A program made the position numbers and the translations under genes. This document shows, piece by piece, positions 7,302 to 16,188 of a stretch of DNA of 25,869 bases. The stretch is from Fimenecus sp963624605. GTDB lineage: Bacteria; Bacillota; Clostridia; Oscillospirales; Acutalibacteraceae. Location: positions 1 through 25,869 of the forward strand of contig CAVFQD010000021.1 in assembly GCA_963624605.1 (NCBI GenBank). The letters are read 5' to 3'. The notes beneath the pieces are model-generated. The model did not search any database and was not told the DNA's origin. It saw only the letters and a list, made by a program, of their open reading frames with translations. The number at the start of each line of letters is the position of its first letter. Within the stretch, counting starts at the first letter, position 1.

Positions 7302-10268
7302 CTAAATTTTTTTGATTTGCGGGACAAATGTAACAATCAGAGCCCAAAGCGTTTCAAACAGTATAATCCGAACCGCGCCTGCCTGTGAAAGTCCCGAAAT
7401 GAACGAAAACATTGCCATGAGAACAATGCTTATTCCCACGCCGATGTACTGTAAAATGTTTATCATCTTCCTGCGCTCCTGCAATTTAAGCGCAGAAGTG
7501 AATGCCTTGAGAAATGAGTTTACCGTTCCGTTATGAAGAATTCTGCACGGCTCGTTTATCGCATGCTTGTCGCTCATTTCCTTATACATAATGCCTGCCA
7601 CCGGACTGATAACCTTTATAAAATTCCTCGGAAGACCGAAATATTGCTCAACAAGCTCTTCGGATATGTTTGCGTCCGTAGTGCGAACCAAAATGCTTAC
7701 GCCCGCTTTCTCAAGCTCGCGCATATATACCGCCGTCCGCCTGTCGGCAGAATAACCGACGACAAACATTGCCGCCACCTTGCCCTCTACCGCAAGGTAA
7801 ACCACCTGCCTGCCCGAACGGGTAAACACGCTTTCCTCTTCCTTGGACTGTACCTGAACATTGTGCTTTAACAGCAAATCCCTGTTTCCGACAAGCACAC
7901 GGTAATTATATATCCAGCCCGAGCAGCCGAGTCTTTCCTCGTATGCAAGAGATTCTACATTCGGGAGCATTTCACGCTTTGAAAGTATTATCGAATCAAA
8001 GACATCCGTCAGCGCGCCGCCCGACTGAATCACAACTGCCGCCGTATAGAGAATAGCTTCATCAATGCGCATTGAATTGAAAAGCTTGAGTCCGTAAATT
8101 TTAGCGTCCTCTCCGCTGAAAATATCCATGGCGTCAAGCACTGTTGCGTTAGCGTCAAGAGCGTCCTCAGCCGCCTCGTAGCCTGAAATCAAGCTGTTTT
8201 CGGCGTTTAGCTTCTTATTGACATTTTTGAGAGCCGACGCACAGGAAACAACGCTTGCAGCGGGCATTGCCATAAGGAAAATACCGGTAAACGATGTTAC
8301 GCCGACAAAAGCATTCCTGTTTATTACCGCAGAGATTATTCCGACAATTATTCCGGCAATGAAAGCCGCCGGAACTGTCAAATTAAACATATCTGCGGTC
8401 GGATCTATCCGTTGCGACATCTCGACAAATTTATACGGGAAATTGACCTTTGCGTCATATCGTATGTCGGGATCCTTTATCATAAGTCCCCTGCCGACCT
8501 CGAACGCTACGGTATCGTCGTCAATTTTCTTTACGGCATGTGCGTTATTCTGCTCGCGATTGATAAGAATAAAGTTACCGATGTCCGTTTTTGTCTTAAG
8601 GTAATCGCCTATATTTATCAACAGTACGGGGAACAGCGCAACTGCCGCATAGATATGCGTTCCGCTCAATACAAGGTCGCCGAAGCCCAATGATACGGCG
8701 CACTGTAAAATGCCTATAAGCAAAGATGCGGTCAATGCGGCATTTTTGTTGAATCTTCTGCTTTTAAGCTGTTCTGCACAGTCGGCTACCGACTTGAAGT
8801 TTACCGCTCCGACGGCAACAAGAATTATAATGTTTGCCGCAGAATAGACAAACGGGCTGTCGGAAAACAATGAAAAATTGCCGGTAAAGGAAGTAATTGC
8901 CGCACAGACAAGCAAAAGAGCGAACGCCAACGCCCCGACAATAATTTTCCTCTTGCCGTAAGAGAGTTCTTTCATATATATGTCATATACGGCTTTCGCA
9001 TCCTTAGGGCCGAAGAACTCACGGGCTACGCTGATCGGTTGAGGATTTTGACGCTTGCGTTTTCCACGGGTCGGAGCTTCCTGCTGCGTTTCATCTTCTT
9101 CGCTTTCGTCGTTCTCCCGTACTTCGTCTTCGGGGAGAGACACCGCTTTTGTTTTTTCGTCGGCATAATCCTCTTCTTCCTCCTGCTCGGTGGCTTCGGA
9201 GTATGCGTCGCCGTCATCGATTTCTATATTCGGGAAAAGTCTGAACTTGCTCGCCTTATCTCTGCGGATTTTGCGAAGCTTAGCCTCTTCCTCTTCCTCG
9301 TTGACAATTTCTACCTCATCCTGCTCGTTAAATCCGTCAAGGACGATCTGATTCTCATCCTCTGGGAATGAGCTTGACTTTAATGCTCCGGCTTGCGTTT
9401 CCGTTTCAAGCTTTTGCTGTGCGTCGTATTCGTCAGCCGCATCGACAAGTATCGGGACAGGCGACAAGCCGTCGGTCGAGGTTTTTTCATATGTTGGCTT
9501 TTTAACGACGACGCCGTGCCTTTCAATGGTTTTCGCAGGTAAATCCTTGAGCATTTCCCTATGGTCCTGCGTTTTTTCTATGTCAAGTCTGGGCTTGTTC
9601 AAAAAGCGCTCACGGTACGGGTCTGTCTCCATACCGCCCTTTTTGGACGAACCGCCTGTTCTTATTATCTTATTTTCACCTATATGATGCGTTATGCTCT
9701 CGTCTCTGACGGCTCTCGCCTCAACCTCGTTGAACACTCGCGTTTTTTCAATGCTTATCTGCCCCGGAATCTCCTTTTCGGGCTCCTTCTCAGTCTGTTC
9801 GGGTTCGTCCGATTCTTCATTTTCTTCATTTGTCGAGCCTATAAGCGGCTCAATTTCAGGTTCGTCCTCTTTTTCCTCGAACTCCTCTAAGATGTCCTCT
9901 ATACTCTTTTCGTCGAGGTTGGATTTTGCGGTTTTGCTCTCAATTGCGTTTTGCATCGCAAATTCTTTAAGTCCGAGACCCGACGGTTCATTTTCCGCTT
10001 TTTCGGGTTCTTTTGCTTTTTCTGCCTTGACAGGCTTTTCTTCCGGCTTAACCGACTCGGGGATATTCGGCTTTTCGGGAGCTTTCGGTTCTTCCGGCAC
10101 GGAAACGGTATCGCTTTTTGCCTCGACCGGTTTATCGTCCGAAAGTAATGCGTCAATTTCGTCAAGCGACCAAATTCTTTCCGAGGCAGACTCCTGCCCC
10201 GTAATTCGCTTAACATCATTTAGAATCGAATCAATCGACATATCGTCGAACAAATCGTTTTTAGACAT
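7302..10268 (-). CDS. Pseudo-P-type ATPase with long acidic N-terminal region
   Basis: A 988-aa membrane protein. Residues 1-435 are acidic, low-complexity and probably disordered, with three short I-D/E-x-I/L-L motifs (11-16, 37-42, 122-127). From about 440 it follows P1B-type ATPase order: four helices (441-555), a shrunken A-domain-like segment (about 570-625), two helices (630-675) with M-P-A (668-670) where the family has C-P-C, a P-domain (V-L-D-A-M-D-I-F-S-G at 710-719), an N-domain remnant with the retained V-L-V-G-N (791-795), T-T-D (863-865) in place of T-G-D, and two final helices. The phosphorylation motif DKTGT, the A-domain TGE and the GDGxND hinge are absent. It should therefore not pump ions by the normal cycle. 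The start at 10268 has GGGGTG upstream and avoids overlap with rlmB. A regulatory or scaffold role alongside MgtC is inference. Confidence 0.75.
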   Translation of the reverse strand: MSKNDLFDDMSIDSILNDVKRITGQESASERIWSLDEIDALLSDDKPVEAKSDTVSVPEEPKAPEKPNIPESVKPEEKPVKAEKAKEPEKAENEPSGLGLKEFAMQNAIESKTAKSNLDEKSIEDILEEFEEKEDEPEIEPLIGSTNEENEESDEPEQTEKEPEKEIPGQISIEKTRVFNEVEARAVRDESITHHIGENKIIRTGGSSKKGGMETDPYRERFLNKPRLDIEKTQDHREMLKDLPAKTIERHGVVVKKPTYEKTSTDGLSPVPILVDAADEYDAQQKLETETQAGALKSSSFPEDENQIVLDGFNEQDEVEIVNEEEEEAKLRKIRRDKASKFRLFPNIEIDDGDAYSEATEQEEEEDYADEKTKAVSLPEDEVRENDESEEDETQQEAPTRGKRKRQNPQPISVAREFFGPKDAKAVYDIYMKELSYGKRKIIVGALAFALLLVCAAITSFTGNFSLFSDSPFVYSAANIIILVAVGAVNFKSVADCAEQLKSRRFNKNAALTASLLIGILQCAVSLGFGDLVLSGTHIYAAVALFPVLLINIGDYLKTKTDIGNFILINREQNNAHAVKKIDDDTVAFEVGRGLMIKDPDIRYDAKVNFPYKFVEMSQRIDPTADMFNLTVPAAFIAGIIVGIISAVINRNAFVGVTSFTGIFLMAMPAASVVSCASALKNVNKKLNAENSLISGYEAAEDALDANATVLDAMDIFSGEDAKIYGLKLFNSMRIDEAILYTAAVVIQSGGALTDVFDSIILSKREMLPNVESLAYEERLGCSGWIYNYRVLVGNRDLLLKHNVQVQSKEEESVFTRSGRQVVYLAVEGKVAAMFVVGYSADRRTAVYMRELEKAGVSILVRTTDANISEELVEQYFGLPRNFIKVISPVAGIMYKEMSDKHAINEPCRILHNGTVNSFLKAFTSALKLQERRKMINILQYIGVGISIVLMAMFSFISGLSQAGAVRIILFETLWALIVTFVPQIKKI

Positions 10269-10291
10269 TTTCACACCCCGAATCAACTGAT

Positions 10292-11038
10292 TTATCTTTT
10301 GCAGGATATCTCGTACATTAAAATTCCCGCCGCAACAGAAGCATTGAGCGAATTTATGTTCCCCTTCATAGGCAGGGAAACTATTGCGTCGCACTTCTGC
10401 CTTATAAGCTTGCCTATGCCCTTTCCCTCAGAGCCTATAACAAGCACGACCGCGCCTGAAAAGTCGGTCTTTTTGTAATCGGTTCCGTCCATATCGGCAC
10501 CGTATACCCAGCAGCCCTTTTCCTTTAATCCGTCAAGGGTCGAAGCAAGATTCGAAACTCTTGCAACTCTCATATATTCAAGTGCGCCCGCCGAGGTCTT
10601 GCCCACGGTAAAGTTAAGCGAAGCGCTCCGCCTTTTCGGTATGATAACGCCGTGCACGCCGGCACATTCCGCCGTCCTGATTATAGCACCGAGATTATGC
10701 GGGTCCTCTATCTCGTCACAAACAACGATAAAAGGCTTTTCGCCCTTTTCCTCCGCATATGCAAGAATTTCCTCAACACTTGAATATTCGTGAGCGGCAA
10801 CATACGCAGCAACGCCCTGATGGTTTGCTCCGCCGCACATAAAGTCGAGTTTTTTGGAGTCAACCTCTTTTACAACCGCACCCTTTTCCTTCGCCATTGA
10901 AGCGAGCCTTAAAAGAGCCGGATTGTTATTATTTCTCATAAGAATAATCGTGTCGATTTCTCTGTCGGATTTCAACGCCTCTGTAACTGCGTTCCTGCCG
11001 ATAAGCAAATCGGGCTTTTCACTGTCGTTTTTTATCAT
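10292..11038 (-). CDS. rlmB: 23S rRNA (guanosine-2'-O-)-methyltransferase, RlmB/TrmH family
   Basis: A 248-aa SPOUT-class RNA 2'-O-methyltransferase that uses S-adenosylmethionine. Residues about 11-85 are the SpoU substrate-binding domain (L-I-G-R-N-A-V-x-E-A-L). Residues about 103-245 are the knotted catalytic domain. It shows motif 1 (D-P-x-N-L-G-A-I-I-R-T-A at 112-123, catalytic Arg 121), motif 2 (I-G-S-E-G-K-G-I at 201-208) and motif 3 (L-P-M-x-G-x-I-N-S-L-N-A-S at 222-234). Length matches RlmB. GGAGAG lies just before the ATG. It is the first gene of a three-gene operon; the next gene begins 23 nt after its stop. The exact target nucleotide (G2251 in E. coli RlmB) is inferred from the family. 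Confidence 0.92.
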   Translation of the reverse strand: MIKNDSEKPDLLIGRNAVTEALKSDREIDTIILMRNNNNPALLRLASMAKEKGAVVKEVDSKKLDFMCGGANHQGVAAYVAAHEYSSVEEILAYAEEKGEKPFIVVCDEIEDPHNLGAIIRTAECAGVHGVIIPKRRSASLNFTVGKTSAGALEYMRVARVSNLASTLDGLKEKGCWVYGADMDGTDYKKTDFSGAVVLVIGSEGKGIGKLIRQKCDAIVSLPMKGNINSLNASVAAGILMYEISCKR

Positions 11039-11081
11039 ATTTCTCTCCGTATCGGATACACCTAATCCATTTTATTAGATT

Positions 11082-11111
11082 ATTATATCACATATAAGTA
11101 GTGCATTACAA
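11082..11111 (-). promoter_or_regulatory. Promoter of the rlmB operon
   Basis: Minus-strand TTGTAA (11111-11106), 18-nt spacer, consensus TATAAT (11087-11082), about 44 nt before the rlmB start. Confidence 0.65.
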
Positions 11112-11167
11112 TAGATTTTTTACTATATTTTGTGGAAGCTCCGCCGGGCGTTACCGCCGAAAAGGGA

Positions 11168-11201
11168 AAACGCACCCCGATAAGGCTATCGGAGTGCGTA
11201 A
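11168..11201 (-). terminator. Terminator of the aminotransferase-aldolase operon
   Basis: On the minus strand ACGCACTCCGATA pairs with TATCGGGGTGCGT around GCCT, followed by TTTTCCCTTTTC. It lies about 20 nt after the aldolase stop. Confidence 0.85.
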
Positions 11202-11220
11202 TATTATTGTATTCGGCAAA

Positions 11221-12444
11221 TTATTTGCTTGCCTGCTTTGAATACTTTTTGAGATAAATAAATCTCATAAGTCTTGTCTCAATCGGGTTAATGGGCTTAG
11301 CCGTACCGAAGAGGTCTGCACCGACCTGAGTCTTGCAACCCTTTTCCATAACATGCTCAACGGCGGTAGCATCATATTCGCTTCCCGCAACGCAAAGAGC
11401 GCCGTTATTGTCAAGTACAACGGCATTTCTGCCCTTGAGAGCCTTAACAACCTTCTTTGCCGACTTGAGAGTGCTGTTCGGATTAAACAGTGCATGCCTT
11501 ACTGTTGCGCCGCAGAGCTGTGCGAAGTCGTCAAGCAACGGCTTCATATTCTTGCCCTTCTGCGAAACAGCCATAGCCTCGGGAGAAGTGTTGTGAATGA
11601 TGTAATTTACATCGTCGCGCTTCTTATAAATCATTCTGTGGAGCTCTGCAGAGTTAGGATAATCGTTACCTGCCACAAGCTCGCCCGTCTTGATGTCGAT
11701 TCTTGTAACCTTGCCGTCGCCGTTTACAGCAGTGATGTTGAATACACTGCCGTCTCTTTCGCTGTTGCAAACATCAAACCTAACTGCCTTTGAAGCCTTT
11801 GCGTCGGCACATTTCTCGCCGATGTATTCGGCAATCGAGCTGAGGCTGTCGGCAACCTTGCCTGTAACCTCGTTGTATTTCTTACGAAGACAATCCTCGC
11901 AGATAACTTCGAGCTCTGACGCAACCTTTGCAGCCTCGTCATAGTCAACGCCCATACAAAGTGCGCCGTGATGAGCCATAAGAACAGCCTTTGAATCCGT
12001 TCTCTTGATAGCTGCGATAACGCCCTCACGAAGCTTTCCTGTTCCGGGAAGTCCGTACGATGCAAGCGGAACATCGTTTCCGACTACTTCCGCGCTTTTC
12101 TTTGACACGCTGTTGATGTCAAAGCCGAGAGCACCGATAACAGAAGCTTCCTTCTGATGTGTGTGGACTACGAAATTAACCTCGGGGCGAAGCTTATAAG
12201 CCGCTGCATGAATTCCTTTTTCAGACGAGGGCTTAACATCGCCGTCATAGGAGCAGTCTTCGATATTTACAAGCACGATTTCATCGGGAGTAAGGTTTTC
12301 ATAAGCTCTGCCCGAGGGGGTTATAACAAACTGCGTATCCGATACGCGGCACGAAATATTACCCCAAGTACGGACTATAATGCCGTCGGCAAGGAGCTCT
12401 TTACCTGCTTTGATGACAAGTTCTTTTGCTTCTAAAATGTCCAT
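11221..12444 (-). CDS. Tandem class II aldolase/adducin-domain protein, second domain degenerate
   Basis: A 407-aa cytoplasmic protein of two class II (zinc) aldolase domains. In domain 1 (about 1-195) the metal ligands are intact: H-T-H at 94/96, the later H-H-G with His159, and the catalytic Glu75 in S-S-E-K-G. Such enzymes make or break a bond next to a dihydroxyacetone-phosphate or similar enediolate, as in fuculose-1-phosphate aldolase or ribulose-phosphate 4-epimerase. Domain 2 (about 225-390) keeps the equivalent Glu267, but H-x-H has become H-N-T (284-286) and H-G has become N-N-G, so it should not bind metal. Start at 12444 chosen because GAGGTG lies seven bases before it. It follows the aminotransferase gene by 81 nt, across a GC-rich hairpin. 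The substrate is unknown. Confidence 0.85.
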   Translation of the reverse strand: MDILEAKELVIKAGKELLADGIIVRTWGNISCRVSDTQFVITPSGRAYENLTPDEIVLVNIEDCSYDGDVKPSSEKGIHAAAYKLRPEVNFVVHTHQKEASVIGALGFDINSVSKKSAEVVGNDVPLASYGLPGTGKLREGVIAAIKRTDSKAVLMAHHGALCMGVDYDEAAKVASELEVICEDCLRKKYNEVTGKVADSLSSIAEYIGEKCADAKASKAVRFDVCNSERDGSVFNITAVNGDGKVTRIDIKTGELVAGNDYPNSAELHRMIYKKRDDVNYIIHNTSPEAMAVSQKGKNMKPLLDDFAQLCGATVRHALFNPNSTLKSAKKVVKALKGRNAVVLDNNGALCVAGSEYDATAVEHVMEKGCKTQVGADLFGTAKPINPIETRLMRFIYLKKYSKQASK

Positions 12445-12469
12445 TTGTCTCACCTCATAAAAGAGAAAT

Positions 12470-12501
12470 ACGGGACGGGCGGTACAGGCTGCCCGCCCCG
12501 T
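12470..12501 (-). other. GC-rich intercistronic hairpin after the first aminotransferase
   Basis: On the minus strand ACGGGGCGGGC pairs with GCCCGTCCCGT (11 bp including one G-U) around a short loop. It has no U-tract, so it is more likely an RNA stability or processing element, or a partial attenuator, than a full terminator. The G-U pair is possible only in the minus-strand RNA, fitting its operon direction. It closely resembles the hairpin at 19160-19181. Confidence 0.6.
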
Positions 12502-12525
12502 TGTTTAATCGTGTAAATGCCTGAA

Positions 12526-14010
12526 TCAGTCTTCGGGCTTAACAGCTACATTTTCAAATACCTTGTCGAAGCAAGCAAGTGCCTGATCGATCATCTTAGG
12601 TGTATAAGCAGCTGAAGTGTAAAGACGCGAGCCTGCAAGCGTTACGAGGCCTTCTGCCATGTAAGCAGCGCCCATGTGCTGCATCTCTTTCTTACGAACG
12701 GATGTAGCGTTGAGTACGCCCGGAATTGTCCACGGCTTTGACCAGTTGATTGAATAGTGCATTGTGCCGACAGTCTCGAGGTGGCAGATAGAACCTTCGT
12801 TCCAGCATACGAACGGAAGACCGTGCTTCTTAACAAGCTCTTTAAGACCGTTTGTAAGTCTGTCGCCCATCTGACCTGCCTTCTGGCAAGCGTTTGTTCT
12901 GTCGATTTCTTCAAGAGTATAGTAACCTGCGCAGCATGAAAGCGGGTTAGCAGTCATTGTACCGCCTGTGAACGCCTTCTTAACCTTGATACCGGAATCG
13001 TCAAGGCCCGAACCGAGGTGCTTCATATATTCCTTCTTACCGCCTACGCCGCCTGCGCCCGGATAGCCGCCTGCGATAACCTTACCGAAGATTGTGAGGT
13101 CGGGAGATACGCCGAAGAAGCCCTGTGCGCCTGCCATACCGATACGGAAGCCTGTAACGACCTCATCGAATACGAGGAGTGCGCCGTACTTACGGCAAAG
13201 TCTCTCAACGCCCTTGTTGAATTCATAATCAAGCGGAGTTGTACCGCTCTCGGGACCTACGGGCTCGATGTAAACAGCTGCTGTGCCGCCACGGAACTGG
13301 TTGAGCCAAAGCTTTCTCTCAAGGTCTTCAAGGTCGCCGGGGAAGAATTCCTGCATATGCTTGAAGATGAAAATCGGAACGCCGTTAGCCTGTGTAAACT
13401 TAGAACCGGGAACACGGATGCCGTAACCCATCTGATCAGACCAGCCGTGATAAGCGCCGCCCATTTTAAGGATGTTCTTCTTACCTGTAGCAAGACGAGC
13501 GATACGAGCTGCCGTCATACAAGCCTCTGTACCTGAGCCCTGCATACGGAACATATCAACCGATTCAACAGAGTCAACGATTTTCTTAGCGAGCTTGTAC
13601 TCAAACTCGTGGAAAAGACCTGTTGAGGGACCGCAAGTGTTAAGAAGGTCGATTACCTGATCACGAACCGCCTTCGGGTTTGAACCGAGTACTGTCGGGC
13701 CGCCTGCCTGAAGGAAGTCAAAATATTTGTTTCCGTCGATATCATAAAGATATGCGCCTTCAGCCTTTGTGAAAACAAGCGGGAAGGGATAGTTGAATGC
13801 GAGGTTGTGCTGAACTCCGCCGGGGATAACTGTCTTAGCTTCCTCGATCATCTCTTTCGACTTAGCACATTTCTTGTCGTAATACTCTTCTTCATAATGC
13901 TTAAGAGTATCGGGCTTGATTGAGTAAATCGGCTTTTTGATGAGTTCATCAAGTTCTCTGTTAATTGCTTTTGCGTCATGGTATTCTGCAATAGCGAATC
14001 TTGTGTCCAT
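12526..14010 (-). CDS. Class III PLP-dependent aminotransferase (glutamate-1-semialdehyde aminomutase-like)
   Basis: A 494-aa fold-type I PLP enzyme. Residues 1-55 are a helical extension not found in the minimal ~430-aa GSA aminomutase. The class III features follow: G-S-G-T-E at 158-162 (PLP phosphate), A-Y-H-G at 186-189, D-E-V-V-T-G-F-R at 282-289 (Asp282 binds the PLP ring N) and the Schiff-base lysine in F-G-K at 310. GGAGG lies nine bases before the ATG at 14010; an in-frame GTG upstream has no such site. No heme-pathway genes are nearby and it is followed by an aldolase, so a role on a sugar- or polyol-derived carbonyl is more likely than 5-aminolevulinate synthesis. That is inference; substrates of this family cannot be read from motifs. 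Confidence 0.87.
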   Translation of the reverse strand: MDTRFAIAEYHDAKAINRELDELIKKPIYSIKPDTLKHYEEEYYDKKCAKSKEMIEEAKTVIPGGVQHNLAFNYPFPLVFTKAEGAYLYDIDGNKYFDFLQAGGPTVLGSNPKAVRDQVIDLLNTCGPSTGLFHEFEYKLAKKIVDSVESVDMFRMQGSGTEACMTAARIARLATGKKNILKMGGAYHGWSDQMGYGIRVPGSKFTQANGVPIFIFKHMQEFFPGDLEDLERKLWLNQFRGGTAAVYIEPVGPESGTTPLDYEFNKGVERLCRKYGALLVFDEVVTGFRIGMAGAQGFFGVSPDLTIFGKVIAGGYPGAGGVGGKKEYMKHLGSGLDDSGIKVKKAFTGGTMTANPLSCCAGYYTLEEIDRTNACQKAGQMGDRLTNGLKELVKKHGLPFVCWNEGSICHLETVGTMHYSINWSKPWTIPGVLNATSVRKKEMQHMGAAYMAEGLVTLAGSRLYTSAAYTPKMIDQALACFDKVFENVAVKPED

Positions 14011-14050
14011 TGGTATTTCCTCCGTCTTCTTTTTTGTATCCACTTAAAAA

Positions 14051-14066
14051 GTGAATTACTATTCAC
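14051..14066. promoter_or_regulatory. Candidate operator palindrome at the aminotransferase start site
   Basis: GTGAAT-TACT-ATTCAC is a perfect 6-bp inverted repeat with a 4-nt spacer. It lies at about +1 to +15 of the minus-strand transcript, directly downstream of the -10 box. The position suits a repressor site. No regulator is identified. Confidence 0.4.
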
Positions 14067-14070
14067 CTAA

Positions 14071-14098
14071 ATTATAGCACTTAAACACGAAATGTCAA
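14071..14098 (-). promoter_or_regulatory. Consensus promoter of the aminotransferase-aldolase operon
   Basis: Minus-strand TTGACA (14098-14093), 16-nt spacer, TATAAT (14076-14071). Both hexamers are perfect, implying strong expression unless repressed. The remainder of 14099-14296 is AT-rich and holds no supportable gene. Confidence 0.8.
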
Positions 14099-14295
14099 AT
14101 GCTTTTAATGATTTTTTTGTAAATTTTACAATCGCTCGCAGTTAAAAATTATCTAAACACAGTGTCTATTAGATGTTTTTTAACTATACGCATATAAAAA
14201 CACACAATATATATGCAGTGAGCCTTTCAAAGCGCAAGATATGTTTGCCTGCCAATTTTTCCGGTGAATATATGGGCAAAAACACAATAAACGGT

Positions 14296-14329
14296 GAAAA
14301 AGTCGGGCAAGGCATAAGCCCTACCCGAC
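14296..14329 (-). terminator. Terminator after the 591-aa membrane protein gene
   Basis: On the minus strand GTCGGGTAGGGC pairs with GCCTTGCCCGAC (12 bp with two G-U pairs) around TTAT, followed by TTTTT. Confidence 0.88.
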
Positions 14330-14350
14330 ATAATCAGTGCTTTGTGTCTT

Positions 14351-16126
14351 TTATTTCATCGAAGATACGGTTATTATCTCTCCGCTTGCTTCAACCGGAA
14401 CGCTGAAGGTTACACTGTCGCCCACATTTAGGATTACGACCTTTTCCGCGTCCTTGACGCCGAGCTTATAAAACTCGTCGCCCGTATTGAGCTTGATATA
14501 GAAATAGGTTTCGCCGCCCGTTACAACAGAACGGATTTCCGTTACCGTGCCGCTTATGTCCTTAGTATCGGGCTGAACCTGCGTCTGGTCGTTCTCACCG
14601 ATTTCGTCGATATTGATGTCAAGGTTTATGCCGTTCTTTTTAAGGTTGTCGGCATAGTTTTCCGTACATTCGGTAAGCGTTGAACCGATACCTACTACGG
14701 TGGACTGCTTGACATTTACCATAGCGTACATTTTAACAAGCTCACTCGAATCTTTAAGAGCCATAAAATATGTCGGCTCGCCGCTGATGTTGAGAAGCAA
14801 CGGGAATGTAGCGGTGTACGAGTACTGCTGAACGGCACCCTGTGCAGAGGTCTGTGCGGTGTTCTCAAGCGCTCCCGAAATCGAATAATACTTAGCTTCC
14901 TTGGTACGCTGATTTATAAGAACGAAACCTATAATTGACTGGTCGGAGCTTATTGAAGTAACGCCGGTGTACATATACACATCGTCGTTGAGCGCAAGAT
15001 AGTTGTAGCCCGAGCTTGTAACCTTAACGCCCTCCTGACCGATTATCGAGTTTATAAAGCCGTGTGAGAGCTTGCCGTAATAGTTATACTGCTCGTTGAG
15101 TATTGTTGCGGAGTAAACTCTGTCAATCCACTGCCATTCGGGGTCGGTAACAAACGAATCCGTGGGAAGCTTTGTCTCACCCGCTGTGCTTGTGGAGATT
15201 ATCCGGCAGCTTCCGTCAATGGAGTTTACAATAACAGCTCCGATAACATCGGTACCTCCGAAAAGACCGATAGTCTTGTCGAGTATCGGAACTATCCAGT
15301 ACGGATTGCCCTGCTCGTCAATTTCAAAGCTCGGGTCGCCGAACATATATGTCGGGAACTCAAAACGGAGATGTCTCAAAAGGTATCTGTTAAAATGCTC
15401 CGCAGGCGAATACTTCATTCCGTTTTCAAGGCGGACGATCTCGCTCTTCTGCGTGGTCATATCAACAATTATATACGCGGGAAGGCCCTCTCTCGTATTC
15501 TTTATCCATTTGAAAATATCGCCGTAGTCGAGCGAGGTAACCCTGACGGGCGTACCCTTGTAGTTTATCTGGGTCGAATATGCCGAAACGATAAACTGAG
15601 AAACCATATCCGAAAGATCGCCGAGTGTTCTTACCGCAAGATTGTTTGCCGAGGTTGCGTCAAGTGTCGGAACCGCGGAAAAATCAATCTCCGCAACATC
15701 TTCGGCGAAGTCACCCTCTTCAACGGTCAGAAGGTGCGAATACGAATTCGCCCTGAAAAGCTGTGCTCCGACAACGAAGCCGATAAGACACACAATCGCC
15801 AAAATTCCGATGATAATTCCGGGAATTCTCGAGCGTTTTCTGACATAAGGCTGATATTCGGGATGGATTGCAACCTTGCACGACAAAACGGTAAGACCGA
15901 GATATATAAGGCAGACAAACGCAATATACATATACAACTCTATAGCCTTGAAGTTAAGCGCGGGAATCATAAAGTAATACGCAATTGCCGCAAATACAGC
16001 CGTAAGAATTATATTTATGACAATTTTCTTTTTTGCGTTTTTCGGCGGAATATAGACATCCGAAACCGGCTTATCCGAGGAACCGTCTCCTCCGCCGTGT
16101 GTAAAATCAACATTTATGGGATCCAT
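14351..16126 (-). CDS. Membrane-anchored protein with extracytoplasmic beta-repeat and OB-like domains
   Basis: A 591-aa protein that I do not recognise. Three membrane helices lie at about 33-55, 62-85 and 100-124. The ~465-residue remainder is probably outside the cell. It contains three related beta-strand units (about 273-305, 376-408, 449-476), each with an aromatic-rich strand, an acidic turn and a strand ending in V-I/L-I/V-N; the segment at about 214-240 may be a fourth, weaker one. PepSY-like folding is possible but unproven. The last ~70 residues (523-591) have the strand pattern of a small OB-type barrel. AAGGAG sits eight bases before the ATG. It has its own promoter and terminator, and lies downstream of the FabG-like gene on the same strand, so partial co-transcription is possible. 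Confidence 0.75.
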   Translation of the reverse strand: MDPINVDFTHGGGDGSSDKPVSDVYIPPKNAKKKIVINIILTAVFAAIAYYFMIPALNFKAIELYMYIAFVCLIYLGLTVLSCKVAIHPEYQPYVRKRSRIPGIIIGILAIVCLIGFVVGAQLFRANSYSHLLTVEEGDFAEDVAEIDFSAVPTLDATSANNLAVRTLGDLSDMVSQFIVSAYSTQINYKGTPVRVTSLDYGDIFKWIKNTREGLPAYIIVDMTTQKSEIVRLENGMKYSPAEHFNRYLLRHLRFEFPTYMFGDPSFEIDEQGNPYWIVPILDKTIGLFGGTDVIGAVIVNSIDGSCRIISTSTAGETKLPTDSFVTDPEWQWIDRVYSATILNEQYNYYGKLSHGFINSIIGQEGVKVTSSGYNYLALNDDVYMYTGVTSISSDQSIIGFVLINQRTKEAKYYSISGALENTAQTSAQGAVQQYSYTATFPLLLNISGEPTYFMALKDSSELVKMYAMVNVKQSTVVGIGSTLTECTENYADNLKKNGINLDINIDEIGENDQTQVQPDTKDISGTVTEIRSVVTGGETYFYIKLNTGDEFYKLGVKDAEKVVILNVGDSVTFSVPVEASGEIITVSSMK

Positions 16127-16157
16127 AATCTAAGCTCCTTTTCGGTAATTGAATTTA

Positions 16158-16186
16158 AGTATATATCATTATCGGATATTTTGCAA
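16158..16186 (-). promoter_or_regulatory. Promoter for the 591-aa membrane protein gene
   Basis: Minus-strand TTGCAA (16186-16181), 17-nt spacer, TATACT (16163-16158). Confidence 0.6.
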
Positions 16187-16188
16187 CT